Assembly: GCA_963809715.1 (NCBI GenBank)
Contig: CAWEKO010000004.1
Location: 310,001 to 374,000, forward strand
Length of the DNA: 64,000 bases
From: Bog-473 sp963809715
Lineage (GTDB): Bacteria > Actinomycetota > Acidimicrobiia > Acidimicrobiales > RAAP-2
Reading direction: 5' to 3'
Made by a program: the position numbers and the translations under genes. Below the pieces are notes generated by a model. It did no database searches and was not told where the DNA came from. It saw only the letters and a list, made by a program, of their open reading frames with translations. Positions 1 through 7,155 of this stretch are shown here, in pieces. Within the stretch, counting starts at the first letter, position 1, and each line of letters opens with the position of its first letter.

Positions 1-183
1 CCTCAGTTCGGCCCACGTCAGAAGCCACGGATTGCAGAGGAGCGTCCCGTCGCCCAGATTGACCGTGATGTGCCCGGCCAGATGGTCGTTGTACCCCTCG
101 CGCCAGAGGGCTCGCGCAAGGATCACGAGTTCCTCGCGCTGGGTGAGGTCCGGAATCAGCTTCTCTGCGGTCGGGGTGAACAC
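1..183 (-). CDS. Class II aldolase/adducin family protein, N-terminal fragment
   Basis: Only the first 61 codons are inside the window; the gene runs off the left edge. A GTG start at 183-181 follows an AGAGGAAG ribosome site. The fragment contains ILARALWREGYNDHLAGH, which looks like the N-terminal helix and loop of class II aldolase/adducin enzymes, zinc enzymes that cleave or epimerise phosphorylated sugars or related hydroxy-ketones. The zinc-binding histidines that would settle the substrate lie beyond the edge. It starts 11 bp after the amidohydrolase stop codon on the same strand, so the two are probably one transcript. Family assignment is by motif memory only; the substrate is unknown. 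Confidence 0.6.
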   Translation of the reverse strand, partial: MFTPTAEKLIPDLTQREELVILARALWREGYNDHLAGHITVNLGDGTLLCNPWLLTWAELR

Positions 184-194
184 GTCGCTTCCTC

Positions 195-1391
195 TCAGCT
201 CGGCAGGACCGGGTCAGGCAACGGATGGCGGTACAGAGCGGCGGCGTTCTCGCAGCACATGGCCCGGAGCTCATCGGCCGGGATGTGACCCCAGCAGTCT
301 GCGATGACCTGCTGGGTGTCGGGCCAGGTTCCGTCGCCGTGCGGATAGTCCACCTCGACCATGATGTTCTCGACCCCGATGGTGTAACGGGTGTCGATTG
401 TGGACGGATCGTCCAGCGTGCAGAACCAGAAGTTCCTGCGCAACACCTCCGCCGGGCGCATCTCCCAGCCCTTGCCGTAGCCCGAGCGCTCGACCATGTT
501 CTCCAGGCGGTCGTGCAACATGGCCACCCAGCCGATCCCGCCTTCGCTCATCGCGATCTTGAGGTCCGGATGCCGCACGGGGTACGCGGACCACAACCAT
601 TCCGCACAGGCAGTGAGGGACTGCTGTCCGAACAGGGTGGCTCCGATCTGGAGCGGCGCACCGCCCGGCGGCCCGATCTCGAGGCCGGAGCTGCCGACGT
701 GGAGTGAGACGACAGTGTCCGTCTCGATCACCGCAGCGATGATCGGATCCCAGTGGTCGCGCTCCCAGAGCGACGGGAGGCCGATCGCGTGAGGACGCTC
801 GGGAAAGGTGACGGATGTGAAGCCACGCTCGGCGTTGCGCCGGATTTCCTGCGCAGCCAATTCGGGGTCGGCCAGGTACGTGATGCCCAGCGGCACGATC
901 CGATCCGGGTGCGGCGAGTGCCATTCCTCGAAGAGCCAGTCGTTCCAAGCACGGATACAGGCGAGGCCCAGCGCGCGGTCAGGGGTGTCGAAGAACACCC
1001 GCCCGCAGAAGCCCGTGATCTGGGACGGGAAGTTGACCGAGGCCCAGACCCCATTGATGTCCATGTCCCGCACCCGGGCCTCGACGTCGTAGCAACCCGG
1101 TCGCATCTGATCGAAGCGGAAGGGCTCGATGCTGTAGCTGTCGGGGCGGCGTCCAGCGACTGCGTTCATTCCAACTTGCGTGTAGTGCTCGCCCTCGAAC
1201 TCCCACACCTGGTGGCCGCGGTTGGTCTCGACAATGTGGGGAGCTCTCTCCGCCAGTGCCGAAGGGACCCTGCCCTCGAACATGTGGGTGGGCTCCACCA
1301 CGTGGTCGTCCACGGAGATCACCGTGTACCTCACGGCCCGGGGTTCAGGCTCGGGGAGGAAGAGATCGGTCAGATCGCTCGTCGACACCAT
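195..1391 (-). CDS. Amidohydrolase family protein (amidohydrolase_2 type)
   Basis: A 398-residue protein from ATG 1391; the frame stays open upstream, but that part reads like the antisense of the thioredoxin gene, so the later start is preferred. It has the layout of amidohydrolase_2/ACMSD-type TIM-barrel enzymes: an N-terminal metal motif VDDHVVEP (about residues 27-34), a central SLHVGSSG strand-end His, and a C-terminal EVDYPHGDGTWP containing the Asp usually near the metal. Such proteins hydrolyse or decarboxylate cyclic or acyl substrates in the cytoplasm. It is followed by a class II aldolase in the same direction, suggesting a small catabolic operon. A second, more divergent member lies at 53559-54725. 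The specific reaction cannot be inferred. Confidence 0.8.
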   Translation of the reverse strand: MVSTSDLTDLFLPEPEPRAVRYTVISVDDHVVEPTHMFEGRVPSALAERAPHIVETNRGHQVWEFEGEHYTQVGMNAVAGRRPDSYSIEPFRFDQMRPGCYDVEARVRDMDINGVWASVNFPSQITGFCGRVFFDTPDRALGLACIRAWNDWLFEEWHSPHPDRIVPLGITYLADPELAAQEIRRNAERGFTSVTFPERPHAIGLPSLWERDHWDPIIAAVIETDTVVSLHVGSSGLEIGPPGGAPLQIGATLFGQQSLTACAEWLWSAYPVRHPDLKIAMSEGGIGWVAMLHDRLENMVERSGYGKGWEMRPAEVLRRNFWFCTLDDPSTIDTRYTIGVENIMVEVDYPHGDGTWPDTQQVIADCWGHIPADELRAMCCENAAALYRHPLPDPVLPS

Positions 1392-1482
1392 ATGGATACT
1401 CTGCCCCACCGGCGTTGTTGCCGCGCCATGGGCACCCCGCGCGGCGATACTGGGGTCACTCGCACCCGACAAAGGAGGCGGT

Positions 1483-2262
1483 GTGATCGCGCTGCTCGTC
1501 GTCCTGACGTTCGTCGTCTTGCTGCTCGGAGTCCTTGTGGCCGGATTGCTCCGCAGCCACGCCGACATCCTCCGGTCGCTCCATGAACTGGGCGTCGGGG
1601 TCGGGGACCCGACGGCCATCTCCACGGCGCCGGTCCCCGTCGAGATGTCCGCTGGGCCGGCGGGTATGACCTTGGGCCCGGCCCCCGCCATTGCCGGCCT
1701 CACGCCGTCGGGAGACGCCCGCGCCGTGTCGGTGGACAACAGTGACCGGTTGACCCTCCTCGGGTTCCTGTCCTCAGGCTGCCATTCCTGCGCCGGATTC
1801 TGGGAGGCCCTGCAGCGGCCCGACCACCTCGGCCTCCCCGACCAGACCCGGGTCGTCATCGTCACCAAGGGCCCTGAACTGGAGATCACCGCGCAGGTCA
1901 GGGCGCTGGCCAGCGGGCAGATCCCGGTCCTGATGTCCACTGAGGCCTGGCACGACTACGAGGTTCCGGGCTCCCCGTTCTTCGTGCTGGTCGACGGCAC
2001 AACCGGCCAAAAGATCGGCCAGGGCGTGGCGGCGCAGATCGACCAGTTGGTGGATCTCGTGCGCCGGGCCCAGTCGGAGCGACGGCCCGGCGGCGGTCGT
2101 CCCGCACCCGATCCCGGCCTGGACGGGCCGGCGCGTGAAGTGGCCAACGACGATGCGCTGCGCGCGGCGGGCATTCTCCCGGGTGACCCCAGCCTCTATC
2201 CGCGTTCGCTCGAGGACGTCTTCCCCTACTCGGTCAATGGCGGCGTTCAGTCATCGCACTGA
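1483..2262 (+). CDS. MauD-like membrane-anchored thioredoxin-fold protein
   Basis: GTG 1483 sits 4 nt after a perfect AAAGGAGG (1471-1478) and gives 259 residues; the longer upstream frame is antisense to the amidohydrolase. Residues 2-22 are one hydrophobic anchor, followed by a spacer and a thioredoxin fold with a redox motif CHSC at residues 100-103 and the cis-Pro segment EVPGSPFF. MauD of methylamine dehydrogenase clusters has this design and helps form or isomerise the disulfides of the Cys-rich light chain outside the membrane. That fits the neighbours: it overlaps the next gene by one base (TGATG), and the operon goes on to a MauE-like protein and a Cys-rich light-chain-like protein. 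The name MauD-like is by architecture and context; ordinary TlpA/ResA-type thioredoxin is the alternative. Confidence 0.72.
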   Translation: MIALLVVLTFVVLLLGVLVAGLLRSHADILRSLHELGVGVGDPTAISTAPVPVEMSAGPAGMTLGPAPAIAGLTPSGDARAVSVDNSDRLTLLGFLSSGCHSCAGFWEALQRPDHLGLPDQTRVVIVTKGPELEITAQVRALASGQIPVLMSTEAWHDYEVPGSPFFVLVDGTTGQKIGQGVAAQIDQLVDLVRRAQSERRPGGGRPAPDPGLDGPAREVANDDALRAAGILPGDPSLYPRSLEDVFPYSVNGGVQSSH

Positions 2263-2756
2263 TGGCCGTCATCGAGGCGCACGGCATCGCCGCGGCATTG
2301 CCGAACGGCTTCGAAGGCCGCATCTTCGTACGGGCCGTGCCCAGCGGCACGGCGTATGCCGTCGCCCAATTCGCCACCTTCCCCCTGCCAGACGACGTCG
2401 GTGACTTCGGCGGCGGCGCCGTCAACCTGATGGGACCGGGCGACGTCTACGCCACCCTCTTCGAGTACGGGCCCGAGAGCCTGGGCAAGCGGCTGTTCGC
2501 CCGGCAGGGCCGGCCCACGGACTTCGGGCCGAACGACTTCTCCCCGATGACCCTGCGCCGCGGCCTCGGTGGTCAGTCCGGCACCCAGCGGTTCTTCACC
2601 GAGTCGGACCGGCCGTTCTCCTTCTATGCCGTGCTCGGCAGCCACGTGCTGCGCAACACGCTCGTCCCGAAAGTCAATGCGCTCCTGGCCTCCATGGCTC
2701 TCAGCCCACCGACGTCCGGCGCGACCCAGTCCGCTCAGGGGCCGGTGTGGAACTGA
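2262..2756 (+). CDS. Hypothetical protein in the Mau-like operon
   Basis: A 164-residue protein whose ATG shares one base with the preceding stop (TGATG), so translation is probably coupled. I do not recognise a family. There is no signal peptide or membrane segment; it has several Gly/Pro-rich turns (FGGGAVNLMGPGDVY near residues 50-64) and a C-terminal helix with MALS before a low-complexity tail. Its last 10 bases overlap the MauE-like gene. Its fixed place between two redox-maturation genes suggests a cytoplasmic accessory to export or maturation of the downstream Cys-rich protein, but this rests on context alone. Confidence 0.7.
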   Translation: MAVIEAHGIAAALPNGFEGRIFVRAVPSGTAYAVAQFATFPLPDDVGDFGGGAVNLMGPGDVYATLFEYGPESLGKRLFARQGRPTDFGPNDFSPMTLRRGLGGQSGTQRFFTESDRPFSFYAVLGSHVLRNTLVPKVNALLASMALSPPTSGATQSAQGPVWN

Positions 2757-3292
2757 TCGGGCTCTACCTGATCGGCTCGGCGTTGCTCGTCGTGGCGGGG
2801 GCCGCCAAGGCCATTCGTCCAGGCGACACAGCACTCGCCCTCGCCCAAGTGTTTCCCGGCCACCTTCGGCTGCAGCCGCTCGTGCGGATCGGCGCCGCCT
2901 GTGAGGCCGGCGTCGGGGTCCTCGCGCTCCTGCTCCCCAGACCACTGCCGGCGGCGCTGGTCTGCGCTTCCTACCTGGGATTTGCCGCGTATGTGTCATA
3001 TGTGCGCCGCCGTCGCGGCCTCCTGGCGACGTGCGGTTGTTTCGGGCGGACCGACACCCCTGCGACCTGGCTGCACGTCGTGATCAACCTGGTCCTGGCC
3101 GCGGCCGCGGCCGGAGTCGCGCGAGGGACGACCGGCGCGTCCACGCTCCACTCCGTCCTGACCGCGCAGCCCTGGGGCGGCGTGCCGCTGCTCGTGGCGA
3201 GTGGGGTCGGGCTCTGGCTCACCTACCAGGGCCTGACGCTCCTGCCTTCCCTCGGTACAGCCCGACGGCGCCTGGTCCGCACCGGACCATGA
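2747..3292 (+). CDS. MauE/DoxX-like membrane protein
   Basis: GTG 2747 overlaps the previous gene by 10 bp; 181 residues with four or five hydrophobic segments (around 1-17, 43-62, 66-85, 103-122, 143-165). Between segments it carries a CGCFGR motif, as in MauE proteins, which partner MauD in making the disulfides of the methylamine dehydrogenase light chain and belong to the DoxX-like/VKOR-like membrane redox group. The gene overlaps the next start by ATGA, giving a strictly coupled series. Likely role: passing oxidising or reducing equivalents across the membrane to the MauD-like thioredoxin. It is shorter on substrate evidence than on context; a plain DoxX-family protein is the alternative. 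Confidence 0.72.
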   Translation: MELIGLYLIGSALLVVAGAAKAIRPGDTALALAQVFPGHLRLQPLVRIGAACEAGVGVLALLLPRPLPAALVCASYLGFAAYVSYVRRRRGLLATCGCFGRTDTPATWLHVVINLVLAAAAAGVARGTTGASTLHSVLTAQPWGGVPLLVASGVGLWLTYQGLTLLPSLGTARRRLVRTGP

Positions 3293-4686
3293 CCCTGTCG
3301 ACCGCGCTCGTCGAGCGCTCCTCCGGGTTCCTCGAGCGCCGCCTGTCCCGTCGAAATGTCATCAACCGATCCGCATTTGTGGGAAGCGCCGTGGCCGTCG
3401 GTGCCGGCCTCGACCTTGCCTTGAAGCCCGGGACGGCCTACGGGAAGATCTGCGAGTGCGGGAACGCCGGATGCGGCTGCGGCAGCACGTGCTGTTCTGG
3501 CTTCACGGATTTCTGCTGCAGCGTCACCGGATTCAACTACTGCCCGTCGAACACCATGATGGGCGGCTGGTGGATGGCCGACAACAGTTCGTACTGCAAC
3601 GGGCCGCGCTATTACATGGACTGCAACGCCATCTGTGCGTGTGACAACGGCTGTAGCGACGGTTTCCCGTTCTGCGAGCCCGGGTGCGACCTGACCGGAG
3701 GCTGTGGCTGCGGGCCGAACGGCTGCGACTCCTACCTCACCAACTGTCTCCAGTTCCGGTACGGCCAGTGCAACCAGGACATCGCGTGCATGGGCCGGAT
3801 CGTCTGCCGGGTGGTCGCCTGCGTCCCCCCCTGGACGGTCGACCCGACCTGCACCACTGCGGCGGCCGTGGACAACGCCACGGCCGAACAGAACGAGCCC
3901 TGTTGGACCGCGACTCCGCCCTGCCCATCGGCGACCCCGACCAACTGCCAGGTCGTGACGATGATTCCGAGTGCCGACGGCGGCGGCTACACGGTGGTCA
4001 CGGCCTTCGGAAAGTCGTTCCCGTACGGCGACTTCGTCTCCGAGGGGGACGTCTCGAACCTCACCCTGAGCGCACCAATCGTCACGGCAGCGTTCTCGAT
4101 GACGGGGGGCTACTGGTTCGCCGGCAGCGACGGTGGCGTCTTCGCCTTCGGCAAAGCGCCCTACCAGGGCTCCATGGGTGGCCACCCGCTCAACGGCCAC
4201 ATCGTCGGCATGGCCGCCACTCCGACGGGGAACGGCTACTGGCTGGTCGCGGCGGACGGCGGGATCTTCGCCTTCGGTGACGCGAACTTTCTCGGCTCCA
4301 TGGGAGGCAAACCGCTCAACGCCCCCGTCGTGGGCATGGCACCCACCCCGACCGGCCGGGGGTACTGGCTCGTCGCGGCGGACGGGGGCATCTTCTCCTA
4401 CGGCGATGCACCATTCCTCGGCTCCATGGGTGGCAAACCGCTCAACAAACCCATCGTCGGGATGGCCGCCACGGTGACCGGCGCGGGCTACTGGCTCGTC
4501 GCGGCGGACGGCGGCGTCTTCTCCTATGGCGACGCGGCCTTCGACGGTTCGACGGGCAGCATCCGCCTGAACCTGCCCATCGTCGGGATGGCCCCGTCGC
4601 ACAACGACGGCGGCTACTGGCTGGTGGCCCGCGACGGCGGCATCTTCGCCTTCGGCGGAGCACCGTTCCTCGGGACACCGGCGTGA
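3289..4686 (+). CDS. Tat-exported Cys-rich protein: methylamine dehydrogenase light-chain-like domain fused to six propeller-type repeats
   Basis: ATG 3289 overlaps the MauE-like stop (ATGA); 465 residues. Residues 1-50 hold a twin-arginine signal (LSRRNVI at 19-25, then a hydrophobic stretch and TAYG). Residues 54-220 contain about 28 cysteines by my count. The order CP(S/P)xT...W, then YxDC, then (N)DI..C..G matches the methylamine dehydrogenase light chain, whose six disulfides hold a tryptophan tryptophylquinone cofactor. Trp94/Trp95 sits near the first cofactor Trp; at the second position the protein has DIACMG, so that Trp appears replaced by Ala. Residues 231-465 are six repeats of about 41 residues ending in DGGIFAFG-type strands. 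In the classical enzyme the partner heavy chain is a separate seven-bladed propeller; here the propeller-like part is fused. Function is therefore inferred: an exported redox or structural relative, not proven to be an amine dehydrogenase. Confidence 0.7.
   Translation: MTLSTALVERSSGFLERRLSRRNVINRSAFVGSAVAVGAGLDLALKPGTAYGKICECGNAGCGCGSTCCSGFTDFCCSVTGFNYCPSNTMMGGWWMADNSSYCNGPRYYMDCNAICACDNGCSDGFPFCEPGCDLTGGCGCGPNGCDSYLTNCLQFRYGQCNQDIACMGRIVCRVVACVPPWTVDPTCTTAAAVDNATAEQNEPCWTATPPCPSATPTNCQVVTMIPSADGGGYTVVTAFGKSFPYGDFVSEGDVSNLTLSAPIVTAAFSMTGGYWFAGSDGGVFAFGKAPYQGSMGGHPLNGHIVGMAATPTGNGYWLVAADGGIFAFGDANFLGSMGGKPLNAPVVGMAPTPTGRGYWLVAADGGIFSYGDAPFLGSMGGKPLNKPIVGMAATVTGAGYWLVAADGGVFSYGDAAFDGSTGSIRLNLPIVGMAPSHNDGGYWLVARDGGIFAFGGAPFLGTPA
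3979..4683 (+). repeat. Six GYW...DGGIFAFG propeller-type protein repeats
   Basis: Six units of about 41 codons begin at GGYTVV, GGYWFA, NGYWLV, RGYWLV, AGYWLV and GGYWLV. The first is divergent and the last lacks the closing PIVGMA strand. A matching strand, CQVVTMIPSADG, lies just before unit 1, so the ends could close a ring. The units are diverged at DNA level, unlike the exact repeats at 59 kb. Confidence 0.85.
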
Positions 4687-4732
4687 AAAGGCGACACGAT
4701 CCACACCGACGAGCAGAAAGGGTTTCCGATCC

Positions 4733-5680
4733 ATGACTCACGAGACGGTGACCGGCCTCGTTGTCGTCTGCGCTGTCGCCATCGCGCTCGCGGGCGGCGT
4801 CCGCTCCACGTGGTCGCCCTGCGGCGTCTCCATGCTCTCGACCATCACCCCCTTGGCCGAAAAGGGGCGTGGGCACCGCTGGTGGGCCACGGCGACCTGG
4901 TACTTCACGGGCAGCGTGGCGGGAGGCGCCACCCTCGGGGCCGTTCTCGCCCTCCTGGCCGCCGGCGCCCGTGAAATCGTTCCCGCCACAACGACTGCGG
5001 CGACCACGACTGCCCTCGTCGCGGCCGGACTCACCCTTCTGGCCGCCACCGCAGAAGTTGGTGTCGCCCCACTCCCCATCCACCATCGTCAGGTCAACGA
5101 GCGCTGGCTCGATGCGTACCGCCCCTGGGTCTACGCCACCGGATTCGGATGGCAGATCGGCACCGGTGTGGCCACGTACATCAAGACCTCAGCCGTCTAC
5201 CTCCTGATCGCCCTCGCCACCCTCAGCGGCGATCCCCTCGTCGCGTTGAGCGTCGGACTGCTCTTCGGCCTGGTCCGGGGCGTGGCCGTCTTCACCAGTC
5301 GGGGCATCACGACGACGAACGCCCTTGCCTCGTTCCATCGACGCTTCATGGAGCTCGACCGGCCGGCCCGCACCGGCGTGGTCGTCATCGAGCTTGCGGT
5401 CGCCGTCGTGCTGAGCTGGGTTGCCTCGCCCTGGTTCACCCTCGTCGCCGTGGCCGCCCTCGTCGCGGCCGTGGCCGTCGTCACCCGCTCCCGGCGCCGT
5501 CGCGGGGCGCCACCCAGTCCCGCTGGCTACATCCCCCGGTGGTTCTCGAAGCGCGCGTACTGCTTGAGGAAGAGCAGGTTGGCCTTCCCGGTCGGCCCGT
5601 TCCTGTGTTTGGCCACTTCGATCAGCGCGTCGTCCGCCCGGTCGATCGGCACCTCGTCGTTGTACTCGGACTCCCGGTAG
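4733..5680 (+). CDS. CcdA/DsbD-like transmembrane thiol-redox protein
   Basis: ATG 4733 follows GAAAGG by 9 nt; 315 residues to the first in-frame stop. About six to eight membrane segments are visible. Near residues 26-38 is STWSPCGVSMLST, resembling the Pro-Cys motif at the first helix of CcdA and DsbD, which carry electrons from cytoplasmic thioredoxin to extracytoplasmic thiol proteins. It lies 46 bp after the Cys-rich light-chain-like gene, so it plausibly completes a disulfide-handling set with the MauD- and MauE-like proteins. Odd point: the last ~50 codons (5527-5680) run antisense over the 3' end of dnaB and read like unselected sequence. The true protein may have ended near residue 264, with an indel having lost the stop. 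Confidence 0.7.
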   Translation: MTHETVTGLVVVCAVAIALAGGVRSTWSPCGVSMLSTITPLAEKGRGHRWWATATWYFTGSVAGGATLGAVLALLAAGAREIVPATTTAATTTALVAAGLTLLAATAEVGVAPLPIHHRQVNERWLDAYRPWVYATGFGWQIGTGVATYIKTSAVYLLIALATLSGDPLVALSVGLLFGLVRGVAVFTSRGITTTNALASFHRRFMELDRPARTGVVVIELAVAVVLSWVASPWFTLVAVAALVAAVAVVTRSRRRRGAPPSPAGYIPRWFSKRAYCLRKSRLAFPVGPFLCLATSISASSARSIGTSSLYSDSR

Positions 5681-6909
5681 ATGAAGAGGACGACGTCGGC
5701 GTCCTGCTCCAGCGAGCCCGATTCACGCAGGTCGGAGAGCTGTGGCGTCTTGTCCTGCCGCTGTTCGAGGTTTCGGGACAGCTGTGACAGCGCCACCACG
5801 GGAACTTCCAGCTCACGGGCCAGGATCTTCAATCCCCGGCTGATCTCGGCCACCTCGTTCTGACGGTTCTCCGCCCGCCCCCGGCCGGTCATCAGCTGCA
5901 GGTAGTCGACGACCACGATCCCCAGGTCACCTTCGGACTTTTTCAAGCGACGGGCCCGGGCCCTGATGTCCATCACCGTCACGGCCGGGTTGTCGTCGAT
6001 GAAGATCGGCGCGCCTGACAGCCGGGTCACGGCCGCCCCGATTTTCGCCCAGTCCTGGGTACGGATTCGCCCGTTCTGCAGATGCTGCCCGTTCACCTCC
6101 GCCTCGGCCGCCAGCAGGCGCTGGGTCAGCTCCAGGTGGCCCATCTCCAACGAGAACAGGAGCGCGGGCCGGGCCACCACCATCCCGACGTGAGCCAACA
6201 CCCCCAAAGCAAAGGAGGTCTTGCCCATCCCGGGACGAGCCCCGACGATGTTCAACGTCGAGGGCTGCAGCCCGAGCAGCAGACGGTCGAGCTCGTGGTA
6301 GCCCGTGGCCACACCGGTGATGTCCGAGCCGCGCTGGCCCAGCTCCTCGATCCGGTCCAGCCCCTGCCCCAGCAACTCGTGCAGCGGGTGCAGGGTGTCG
6401 GCCCCCCGCCGCTCCGCCACGTTGAAGACGAGCTGCTCGGCGTCGTCGACCGCCGCCTTGACGTCCTCGGGGACGGAGTAGCCGATGTCGGCGATCTCCC
6501 CGGCCACGCCGATCAACTTCCGCAGCAGCGACAGCTCCTCGACGATGGCGGCGTAGTGGCGGGCGTTGGCGATCGACGGGGTGTTGGCCTGCAGCGAGAT
6601 GAAGATCGACGGGTCTCCCACCGCCTCCATCACCCCGGACCGCTTGAGCTCGTCGGTGACCGTCACGGCGTCGATGGCCTCCCCTCGCTCCATGAGGGCA
6701 CGGATGGCTCCGAAGATGTGGCCGTGGGCCGGCTTGTAGAAGTCGCCCCCCGAACACATCTCGATCCCGACCGAGGCCGCGTCGTTCGACAGCAGCATTG
6801 CACCGAGGAGGGACTCTTCGGCCTCGAGATCGTGTGGCGGGACCCGCGCTCCCGAGGAGGGCAGCGGGGTCGGTCTGAACTGGCGGGAGTCGTCGAAAGC
6901 GTGGACCAC
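5527..6909 (-). CDS. dnaB: Replicative DNA helicase DnaB
   Basis: Start chosen at GTG 6909, giving 460 residues, the usual DnaB length; the frame extends further upstream but without family similarity. The N-terminal domain begins PPHDLEAEESLLGAML; a RecA-like C-terminal domain has Walker A GARPGMGKTS near residue 222, Walker B VVVDYLQL, and the LSDLRESGSLEQDADVV segment with the arginine finger region. No intein interrupts the Walker A loop. DnaB is the hexameric fork helicase; in actinobacteria it is loaded with DciA, present here at 33151-33459. It lies downstream of rpsF-ssb-rpsR-rplI but is separated from rplI by 246 bp holding a hairpin and DnaA-box-like repeats, so it may have its own promoter. 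Confidence 0.96.
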   Translation of the reverse strand: MVHAFDDSRQFRPTPLPSSGARVPPHDLEAEESLLGAMLLSNDAASVGIEMCSGGDFYKPAHGHIFGAIRALMERGEAIDAVTVTDELKRSGVMEAVGDPSIFISLQANTPSIANARHYAAIVEELSLLRKLIGVAGEIADIGYSVPEDVKAAVDDAEQLVFNVAERRGADTLHPLHELLGQGLDRIEELGQRGSDITGVATGYHELDRLLLGLQPSTLNIVGARPGMGKTSFALGVLAHVGMVVARPALLFSLEMGHLELTQRLLAAEAEVNGQHLQNGRIRTQDWAKIGAAVTRLSGAPIFIDDNPAVTVMDIRARARRLKKSEGDLGIVVVDYLQLMTGRGRAENRQNEVAEISRGLKILARELEVPVVALSQLSRNLEQRQDKTPQLSDLRESGSLEQDADVVLFIYRESEYNDEVPIDRADDALIEVAKHRNGPTGKANLLFLKQYARFENHRGM

Positions 6910-6922
6910 GGGCCCCCCTACT

Positions 6923-6950
6923 CTGACGGTCCCGGGCTGGGGACCGTCAG
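6923..6950 (-). promoter_or_regulatory. Perfect 10-bp hairpin in the dnaB leader
   Basis: CTGACGGTCC and GGACCGTCAG pair exactly around the 8-nt loop CGGGCTGG, 13 nt upstream of the dnaB start. No T-run follows on either strand. It may be an attenuator or a terminator for the ribosomal-protein operon read from the minus strand, or a structure controlling dnaB translation. Confidence 0.5.
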
Positions 6951-6961
6951 GGGGAACTTGT

Positions 6962-7036
6962 TGTGGGCAACGGTGTGGGTAACCCTGTCCCAGGTGTGGG
7001 TAACAAAGCGCGCAGGCACGTGAGCCCTGTGGAAAA
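6962..7036. promoter_or_regulatory. Cluster of four DnaA-box-like sequences upstream of dnaB
   Basis: Two copies of TGTGGGTAA (6974-6982 and 6995-7003) sit inside a 12-bp direct repeat GGTGTGGGTAAC spaced exactly 21 bp apart. They are flanked by TGTGGGCAA (6962-6970) and TGTGGAAAA (7028-7036). Against TGTGGATAA (reverse of TTATCCACA) three match 8 of 9 bases and one 7 of 9; all point the same way. DnaA binding is inferred, not shown. Confidence 0.4.
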
Positions 7037-7155
7037 GCCGTGTACGACCGGGGTCGCCCGGGAGCGCCAGCATCTGCACGGGCGCCATGATGCGGGACGG
7101 CTGTGACCACCCGCCCGACCACGATCGGCGGGCCGTTCCCGACCCGCGGCGACGC

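Noticed and set aside
3031..3288. Upstream extension of the Cys-rich protein from 3031
   Set aside because: It reads the MauE-like gene in another frame; ATG 3289 follows directly in ATGA overlap and gives a proper Tat signal.
3289..4686. Calling the Cys-rich protein a true methylamine dehydrogenase subunit (mauA)
   Set aside because: One cofactor Trp seems to be missing, cysteine number is more than double, and mauB, mauG and an electron acceptor gene are absent; only light-chain-like is justified.
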